Source: Micromonospora chaiyaphumensis
Lineage (GTDB): Bacteria; Actinomycetota; Actinomycetes; Mycobacteriales; Micromonosporaceae
Direction: 5' to 3'
NCBI RefSeq assembly: GCF_900091435.1
Contig: NZ_FMCS01000004.1
Coordinates: 186,001-250,000 of the forward strand
DNA length: 64,000 nt
Positions 58,877 through 64,000 of the stretch are shown here, piece by piece; position 1 is the first letter of the stretch; each line of letters begins with the position of its first letter. The notes beneath the pieces were generated by a model. It was not told the DNA's origin, did not search any database, and was given only the letters and a program-made list of their open reading frames with translations. The position numbers and the translations under genes are program-made.

Positions 58877-59754
58877 CGGGCGGCCACCTTCCGGTATCGC
58901 AGCAGCAGCAGGGCGACGCAGCCGGCCACCAGCAGCACGGCGACGGCCACGTAGACCGGCCCGAAGCCGCCGATCTGCGTCTCGGGGTCCCCGCCGGGGA
59001 CGAGCAGGTCGCCGAGGGTGTACTGGCCGACCGCATGGATCAGGGCGGTGGGCGAGCCGAGCATCGCCAGCTCGTTGACCGTGCGGGACGGCATGATCGA
59101 GAGGATGCCGACGATCGGGGCGGTCATCAGGAACACGGCCACGATGCCGCCGGCCGCGAACGCCCGCTTGCCGGTGAGCGAGGCGATGAGCAGCCCGACC
59201 GAGGCGAACACCACCGCCCACAGGGCCGCGTAGAGCAGGCCGGGCAGCAGGTCGAGCAGCTCGTCCCAGACCCCGCGCATCCCGTTGTCGGTGGTGAACG
59301 CGGCGCCCAGGAACATCACCAGCTGCGGCGCCCCGAGCAGCAGCCAGAGCGCGGTGACCAGCGACCCGAGCTTGGCCAGGGCGTAGTCGCCGCGCGGCAG
59401 CGGGCGGGAGAAGTAGAGCGGCAGCACGCCGCTGTGCAGGTCGCGGGAGACCAGCTCCGGCCCGACCACGGCGACGAAGAAGATGACCAGCCAGCTCATC
59501 GCGTCGGCGAACTGGGCGTACGTCATGACGACCTGGCCGGTCTGGGTGCGTACCGCGGTCAGCCCGGCGGCGACGACCAGCACGATGCCCATCACCAGCC
59601 AGGGGAAGATCTTCGCCTTCGCCGACCGGCCCAGCCCGAAGGCGGAGCGCAGGCCGTGCAGGTAGAGCGCACCGAAGACGTGCCGACGGCCGAGCCGCGG
59701 GCCGGTGTAGCGCTGGTAGCCGATGTCGTGGATGACGCCGGTCGGCTCAGACAT
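58873..59754 (-). CDS. ABC-2 type transporter permease, first
   Basis: A 293-residue membrane protein with about six helices. GVIHDIGYQRYTGPRLGR at the N-terminus is a recurrent start in actinobacterial ABC-2 permeases. PELVSRDLHSGVLPLYFSRPL is the conserved cytoplasmic stretch. The last helix, VYVAVAVLLVAGCVALLLLRYR, precedes a basic end. Its start overlaps the first ATPase gene by 8 bp, and its stop overlaps the second ATPase gene by 4 bp. Confidence 0.9.
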   Translation of the reverse strand: MSEPTGVIHDIGYQRYTGPRLGRRHVFGALYLHGLRSAFGLGRSAKAKIFPWLVMGIVLVVAAGLTAVRTQTGQVVMTYAQFADAMSWLVIFFVAVVGPELVSRDLHSGVLPLYFSRPLPRGDYALAKLGSLVTALWLLLGAPQLVMFLGAAFTTDNGMRGVWDELLDLLPGLLYAALWAVVFASVGLLIASLTGKRAFAAGGIVAVFLMTAPIVGILSIMPSRTVNELAMLGSPTALIHAVGQYTLGDLLVPGGDPETQIGGFGPVYVAVAVLLVAGCVALLLLRYRKVAAR

Positions 59755-60661
59755 TGCTGGGCTCCCTCGTGGCGAAGAGTTCGGCCACCCGGTGCCGCCG
59801 CTGGTCGAGCCGGTGCAGCGGCAGGTCCAGCTCGGCGACCGCGCCGATGATCAGGTCGTAGGTGGCGTCGTCGGCGAGCGGGACCAGCAGCAGCCGCCCC
59901 TCCCGGGACACCGGCAGGTCGAGTGCGGCGAGCCGGGCGGCCAGGTCGTCCGTACCCTCGCTCACCTCCACGGCGAGCACGTCGGTGGCGGAGGTCATCG
60001 CGGAGATGCGGTCGGCGCGCAGCAGCCGGCCGCCGTCGATGGCGACCAGGGTGTCGCAGATCCGCTCCACCTCACCGAGCAGGTGCGAGCAGACCACGAC
60101 CGAGATGCCGAACTCGGTGCCGATCCGGTGGATCAGGGCGAGCATGGCGTCCCGGCCGGCCGGGTCGAGGCCGTTGGTCGGCTCGTCGAGCAGCAGCAGG
60201 TCGGGGTCGTGCACGAGGGCCTGTGCGAGCTTCACCCGCTGCTTCATGCCGGTGGAGTAGCCACCGACGGCCCGGTGCCGCTCCTCGTGCAGCCCGACGT
60301 GGCGCAGCGCCTCGGAGGCCCGCTCCCGGGCCACCGTGCGGGGCAGCCCGCTGATCCGGCCGAGGTGGGTGACCAGCTCGGCGGCGGAGAGGTCGGGCGG
60401 GAGGGCGTCGTGCTCGGGCATGTAGCCGACCCGGGCGCGGACGGCCGCGGGGTCGGTGGTGGGGTCGAGGCCGAGCACGGAGACCCGACCGCTGGTCGGG
60501 GCGAGCAGGCCCAGCAGGATCTTGATCAGGGTGGACTTGCCGGCGCCGTTCGCGCCCACCAGCCCGATGATCCCCGGCTCGACCGACACCGTGAGGTCGG
60601 CCAACGCGGTGACCCGGCCTCCGTACGTCTTGGTCAGCGACTCGGTCGCGAGCAGTGTCAC
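59747..60661 (-). CDS. ABC transporter ATP-binding protein, first
   Basis: A 304-residue ATPase leading the operon. Walker A GANGAGKST, Q-loop VGYMPEHDALP, signature YSTGMKQRVKLAQAL, Walker B LLLLDEPTNGLD and H-loop VCSHLLGEVERI are intact. The C-terminal tail has SEGTDDLAARLAALD and a late HRVAELFATREPS. GTG 60661 has TACGCT 7 nt upstream, suggesting a leaderless mRNA. Together with the three downstream genes it forms an ABC-2 export system of unknown cargo. Confidence 0.92.
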   Translation of the reverse strand: MTLLATESLTKTYGGRVTALADLTVSVEPGIIGLVGANGAGKSTLIKILLGLLAPTSGRVSVLGLDPTTDPAAVRARVGYMPEHDALPPDLSAAELVTHLGRISGLPRTVARERASEALRHVGLHEERHRAVGGYSTGMKQRVKLAQALVHDPDLLLLDEPTNGLDPAGRDAMLALIHRIGTEFGISVVVCSHLLGEVERICDTLVAIDGGRLLRADRISAMTSATDVLAVEVSEGTDDLAARLAALDLPVSREGRLLLVPLADDATYDLIIGAVAELDLPLHRLDQRRHRVAELFATREPSNV

Positions 60662-60668
60662 GACGCCC

Positions 60669-60674
60669 AGCGTA
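60669..60674 (-). promoter_or_regulatory. -10 box of the ABC-2 operon (leaderless)
   Basis: Minus-strand TACGCT ends 7 nt before GTG 60661; no ribosome-binding site. Confidence 0.45.
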
Positions 60675-60804
60675 GGAAGTCCGGGCCGTCCCGGGTACAG
60701 GGAAACGCTCGGGGTTGCCCCTGATTCCGCCCGGACGGGTCGGTAAGGCTTCCGTAAGCGGCCGGGCCGGTGACCGCCGGCCGCCGTGGCAGCAGACTCG
60801 ACGC

Positions 60805-61365
60805 ATGTCGATCCGTCTGCTACGCGCTCCGCTGACCTGGGTCGCGGTGGCCGTCCTCGCGGCCGGCGCGGCCGCCGGCCTGTACTGGTTCCAGCCGTGG
60901 AAGCTGGTCACCGACACCGAGGTGCACGAGGACCTCACGGCGGTCTCCGGCGAGCCGGCGGCGCCGCCCGGCACCGCCACGCCGGCCGCCGCCCCCGCCT
61001 CCACCGGTCCGGTGCTGGTCAGCCGGGGTGACTTCGTCAGCCACGAGCACGAGACCCGCGGCCGCGCCCGGCTCGTCCGCACCGCCGACGGCCGGCACCG
61101 GCTGGAACTGGTCGGGCTGGACACCTCGAACGGTCCGGATCTTCAGGTCTGGCTGACCGACCAGCCCGTCCGGACCGGGCCGTCCGGGTGGCGCGTCTTC
61201 GATGACGGCCGGCACGTGGCGCTCGGCCCGCTGAAGGGCAACCGCGGTGACCAGGCGTACGAGATACCGGCCGGGACCGACTTCAGCGGGCTGACCAGCG
61301 TCTCGATCTGGTGCGAGCGGTTCGCCGTCTCGTTCGGCGCGGCCCCGCTCACCGCCCCCGGCTGA
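60805..61365 (+). CDS. membrane-anchored DM13-domain protein
   Basis: A 186-residue protein. The N-terminal helix (APLTWVAVAVLAAGAAAGLYWF) anchors it, an Ala/Pro linker follows, and the exported DM13 domain shows GDFVSHEHETRGRARLVR, DGRHRLELVGLDTSNGPDLQVWLTD, GDQAYEIPAGTD and SVSIWCERFAVSFG with the single conserved Cys. DM13 domains are predicted redox or cytochrome-like modules at the cell surface. ATG 60805 has CAGACT 6 nt upstream, a weaker leaderless match. Confidence 0.88.
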   Translation: MSIRLLRAPLTWVAVAVLAAGAAAGLYWFQPWKLVTDTEVHEDLTAVSGEPAAPPGTATPAAAPASTGPVLVSRGDFVSHEHETRGRARLVRTADGRHRLELVGLDTSNGPDLQVWLTDQPVRTGPSGWRVFDDGRHVALGPLKGNRGDQAYEIPAGTDFSGLTSVSIWCERFAVSFGAAPLTAPG

Positions 61366-61477
61366 AGCGCCCCGGGACGGCCGGTTTACCGGCCGGTGAC
61401 CGGGAGGTGGAGTGGCGCTCTCGACCGATCGCCGGTGGGCTGAGAAACTGTGTGCCGGCCGGTGAGTTGGGGGTTTC

Positions 61478-63007
61478 ATGAGCAACGGGTGGGTGCTGCC
61501 CGAGGACGTGTTGCGGGACGCGCCGGCGTACGCGCCAAGGCCCGCCGAGCTGGCCGACCTGGGGCTGCTGCTGACCGGGGCGTACGCCCCGCTGACCGGT
61601 TTCATGACCCGGGACGATCTGGCCTCGCTGGGCCGGCGCGGCCGGCTCGCCGACGGCACGCCGTGGCCGGTTCCGGTGACGCTCCAGGTGCCGGCCACGC
61701 TCGTCGACGGGCTGGTGCTGGACGACCCGCTGCGCCGGGCGCTGGTGCTCACCGACGGCGAGGGCGCCCCGGTGGCCGCGATGGACGTGACCGACGTCTG
61801 GCCGGTCCGCGACGGCACGGTCGGCGTGGGCGGCGCCGTGCGCCGGCTGGGCGACGGGGGCCACGGCCCGTTCCAGCGGCTGCGGCGCAGCCCGGACGAG
61901 GTGCGGGGGCTGCTGCCCCCGGGGCGGGTGCTCGGCGTCTTCGCCGACCGTCCGCTGCACCGGCCGCAGCTCGCGCAGATCGCACACGCCGCCCGCACGC
62001 TCGGTGCGCACCTGCTGGTGCTGATCCCGGTGGGCGAGGAGGCGACCGGCGGGCTGCCGGCCGAGGCGCTGGTGCGCAGCGTGTTCGCCGCCCGGGACCG
62101 GATGCCCCCGGCCACCCTGGTGGCGGTCCCGCTGGCCCGGCGGCGGGACGAGATCAGCGACGCGCTGCTCCGGGCGCGGGTCGCCGCCGCCTACGGGGTG
62201 ACCCACCTGCTCTCGACCGAGGGCATGCTCTCCGGGGCCGGCCTGCGGGTGCTGGTGCCCCGCGAGCTGGCCTACGACAGCCGCGACGGGCAGTGGCGCT
62301 GGCGGGAGGACATCCCGCCGCGCAACCGGAAGCTGGCGCTCAGCCAGGCCGAGATCGACGACCTGCTGGACCGGGGCTTCCCGCTGCCCGAGTGGCACAC
62401 CCCGCCGGCGGTGGCCAAGGAGCTGGCCCGGGCGCGCCCGCCCCGCCGGCACCGGGGCCTGGTGATCTTCCTGACCGGCCTCTCCGGTTCCGGCAAGTCG
62501 ACCATCGCCCGGGGGCTGGCCGACCAGCTGCGCGAGGGCGGCGACCGGAGCATCACCCTGCTGGACGGCGACGTGGTGCGCCGGGAGCTCTCGGCCGGGC
62601 TGGGCTTCAGCAAGGCCGACCGCGACCTCAACGTGCGCCGGATCGGCTGGGTGGCCGCCGAGATCGCCCGGCACCGGGGCGTGGGCATCTGCTGCCCGAT
62701 CGCCCCGTACGCGGCCGCCCGGGCCACCGCGCGGGAGATGGCGCACGCCGCCGGGGCGGGCTTCCTGCTGGTGCACGTGGCCACCCCGCTGGAGGTCTGC
62801 GAGCAGCGCGACCGCAAGGGCCTGTACGCGCGCGCCCGCGCCGGCCTGATCAGCGGGATGACGGGGATCGACGACCCGTACGAGGAGCCGACCGACGCCG
62901 ACCTGGTGGTGGACACCACGGACATGAGCGTCGAGGAGGCGGTCCAGCGGGTGATGGAGCACCTCACCGAGACCGGCTGGGTGGAGCCCCGCCTCCAGCC
63001 CGCCTGA
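61478..63007 (+). CDS. cysC: adenylyl-sulfate kinase fused to a Sat-like N-terminal domain
   Basis: A 509-residue fusion. Residues about 1-310 resemble ATP sulfurylase, with a PUA-like start (LLTGAYAPLTGFMTRDDLASL), but the active-site motif QxRNPxHxGH is changed to FADRPLHRPQLAQIAH at about 153-168. Residues 325-500 are a complete APS kinase: GLSGSGKST, LLDGDVVRRELSAGLGFSKADRDLN and IDDPYEEPTDADLVVDT. It makes PAPS from APS and ATP. ATG 61478 follows a G-rich stretch. Sulfurylase activity of the first half is doubtful. Confidence 0.88.
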   Translation: MSNGWVLPEDVLRDAPAYAPRPAELADLGLLLTGAYAPLTGFMTRDDLASLGRRGRLADGTPWPVPVTLQVPATLVDGLVLDDPLRRALVLTDGEGAPVAAMDVTDVWPVRDGTVGVGGAVRRLGDGGHGPFQRLRRSPDEVRGLLPPGRVLGVFADRPLHRPQLAQIAHAARTLGAHLLVLIPVGEEATGGLPAEALVRSVFAARDRMPPATLVAVPLARRRDEISDALLRARVAAAYGVTHLLSTEGMLSGAGLRVLVPRELAYDSRDGQWRWREDIPPRNRKLALSQAEIDDLLDRGFPLPEWHTPPAVAKELARARPPRRHRGLVIFLTGLSGSGKSTIARGLADQLREGGDRSITLLDGDVVRRELSAGLGFSKADRDLNVRRIGWVAAEIARHRGVGICCPIAPYAAARATAREMAHAAGAGFLLVHVATPLEVCEQRDRKGLYARARAGLISGMTGIDDPYEEPTDADLVVDTTDMSVEEAVQRVMEHLTETGWVEPRLQPA

Positions 63008-63028
63008 TCCGGCAGCACCGACCACCGG

Positions 63029-63059
63029 CCGCCGCCGCCCCGCTCGGGGACGGCGGCGG
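63029..63059. terminator. hairpin terminator after the APS kinase gene
   Basis: CCGCCGCCGCCCC pairs with GGGG plus CGGCGGCGG (one bulged A) around GCTC, 21 bp after the stop. The downstream sequence GTTCC is short on T. Confidence 0.7.
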
Positions 63060-63165
63060 TTCCGCGTTCGCTTCCGTTGTCCTCCGTTGCGCGCTAGTGT
63101 TCATCTTTGTTGGAACGCGTTTGACCACGTGGAGACGGGGTCGGTGGTCGGGAGGTGACGGCGGG

Positions 63166-63954
63166 GTGCTGGCACGGCAGCGGCAGGCGGTCATCCTGGA
63201 ACGGGTCCGCGCCGCCGGAGGCGTCCGGGTCACCGAGCTGGCCGCCGAATTCGGGGTCTCGGACATGACCATCCGGCGCGACCTGGAGACGCTGCACGAC
63301 CAGGGCCTGCTCGCCAAGGTGCACGGCGGGGCGACCCTGGCCGGCCCCGGCTCGACGGACGAGCCGGGCTTCCGCGCCAAGTCGGTCCGCCAGTCGGCCG
63401 AGAAGGCGGCCATCGCCGAGCGGGCCGCGGGGCTGGTCCGCCCCGGCGCCGCCATCGCGCTCTCGGCCGGCACCACCACCGCCGAGCTGGCCCGCCGCCT
63501 GACCGACGTGCCGGGCCTGACGGTGGTGACGAACTCCCTACCGGTGGCCGAGATCCTGCACGTCGGCGGCCGGCCGGACCAGACCGTCGTGCTCACCGGC
63601 GGGGTGCGCACCCCCTCGGACGCGCTGGTCGGCCCGCTGGCCGTGGCCGCGATCGGCGCACTCCACCTGGACCTGCTCTTCCTCGGCGTGCACGGGATCA
63701 GCGAACGGGCCGGGTTCACCACCCCCAACCTCATGGAGGCGGACACCGACCGGGCGCTCGTGGCGGCCGCCGACCGGCTCGTGGTGCTCGCCGACCACAG
63801 CAAGTGGGGCACGGTCGGCATCTCCTCGATCGTCGGCCTGGACGCGGCGGACGTGCTGGTCACCGACGACCGGTTGGGGGCCGACGCGCGACGGGTACTC
63901 GAGGACAGGGTGGGTGAACTGGTGATCGTGCCAGGCACGGAGGGGGCGGAGTGA
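63166..63954 (+). CDS. DeoR-family transcriptional regulator of sugar metabolism
   Basis: A 262-residue regulator. The N-terminal helix-turn-helix (QAVILERVRAAGGVRVTELAAEFGVSDMTIRRDLETLHDQGLL) is followed by the DeoR sugar-phosphate-sensing domain with SAGTTTAELARRL, LTGGVRTPSDALVGPLA, FLGVHGISERAGFTTPNLMEA and LADHSKWGTVG. GTG 63166 has GGAGGTG 8 nt upstream. The stop overlaps the galT start (GTGA), so it probably controls galactose-use genes and is released by a phosphorylated sugar. Confidence 0.92.
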   Translation: MLARQRQAVILERVRAAGGVRVTELAAEFGVSDMTIRRDLETLHDQGLLAKVHGGATLAGPGSTDEPGFRAKSVRQSAEKAAIAERAAGLVRPGAAIALSAGTTTAELARRLTDVPGLTVVTNSLPVAEILHVGGRPDQTVVLTGGVRTPSDALVGPLAVAAIGALHLDLLFLGVHGISERAGFTTPNLMEADTDRALVAAADRLVVLADHSKWGTVGISSIVGLDAADVLVTDDRLGADARRVLEDRVGELVIVPGTEGAE

Positions 63955-64000
63955 AGCGTACGCAGATCGAGCTGGCCGACGGCCGCGAGTTGATCTACTT
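63951..64000 (+). CDS. galT: galactose-1-phosphate uridylyltransferase, first 16 codons only
   Basis: GTG 63951 overlaps the DeoR stop (GTGA). The visible product VKRTQIELADGRELIYF matches the start of actinobacterial GalT (MKRTxxxLADGRELIYFD). The enzyme transfers UMP between UDP-glucose and galactose 1-phosphate in the Leloir pathway. The rest lies beyond the window, so activity cannot be judged. Confidence 0.75.
   Translation, partial: MKRTQIELADGRELIY

Noticed and set aside
63105..63165. An upstream start for the DeoR regulator, giving a longer N-terminus
   Set aside because: GTG 63166 has a good GGAGGTG site at the right distance, and the helix-turn-helix begins directly after it.

Overview
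The window is 64 kb of very high G+C DNA. It codes densely on both strands, uses many GTG and a few TTG/CTG starts, and its genes often overlap by 4 bp (ATGA or GTGA). It carries the mycothiol gene mshB, an actinobacterial two-domain valyl-tRNA synthetase without a C-terminal coiled coil, a mycobacterial-type Sdh1 succinate dehydrogenase and a SigE-family sigma factor. Together these indicate an actinomycete, most likely Micromonospora or a close relative (an inference from gene style, not a database match). The content is mainly chromosomal core. I saw no rRNA, tRNA, CRISPR array, prophage or insertion sequence.

Layout. 1-5.5 kb: the N-terminal part of a UvrD/AdnB-like helicase, two tandem LOG-family proteins, and the divergent lysine/peptidoglycan genes dapE and dapD. 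5.5-12 kb: a large secreted subtilisin-like protease, a sugar acetyltransferase, and the operon tyrA / SIMPL protein / P-loop kinase. 12-20 kb: a membrane M48 peptidase, dapC with its coupled ferredoxin gene, a GNAT enzyme, a Rho-N repeat protein, small membrane proteins and mshB. 20-31 kb: an S9 peptidase, a five-gene dipeptide/oligopeptide ABC importer operon, and tldD/tldE. 31-36 kb: sdhCAB, followed by a Nudix hydrolase. 36-47 kb: small membrane and PH-domain proteins, a decayed methyltransferase, a DUF218 protein, DinB/pentapeptide, SDR and TMEM175 proteins, and the set marR-pepE-ychF facing an EamA exporter. 47-56 kb: a sigma factor with a small membrane partner, an Ada/AlkA-type repair protein coupled to ogt, a heterodimeric ABC exporter, and valS. 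56-64 kb: a lipoprotein, a four-gene ABC-2 operon, a DM13 protein, an APS kinase with a Sat-like N-terminus, a DeoR regulator and the start of galT.

Functional threads. Three lysine/DAP genes (dapE, dapD, dapC) lie within 12 kb. Alkylation repair (Ada/AlkA plus ogt) forms one coupled unit. Peptide turnover is well represented by a secreted S8 protease, an S9 peptidase, a peptide importer, TldD/E and PepE.

The most unusual signals are not new gene families. They are (i) two copies of a 55-bp palindromic element, one of which sits in frame inside the DNA-repair gene; (ii) a symmetric 10-bp palindrome that appears to supply the -10 boxes for leaderless dapD and dapE at once; (iii) a recurrent leaderless-promoter layout at about 17 genes; and (iv) several proteins with lineage-type additions: a His-rich SdhB tail, a repeated N-terminus on an ABC exporter, and a duplicated Rho-N module. 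Intergenic stretches longer than about 300 bp are 12043-12400 and 28232-28533; both are described below.
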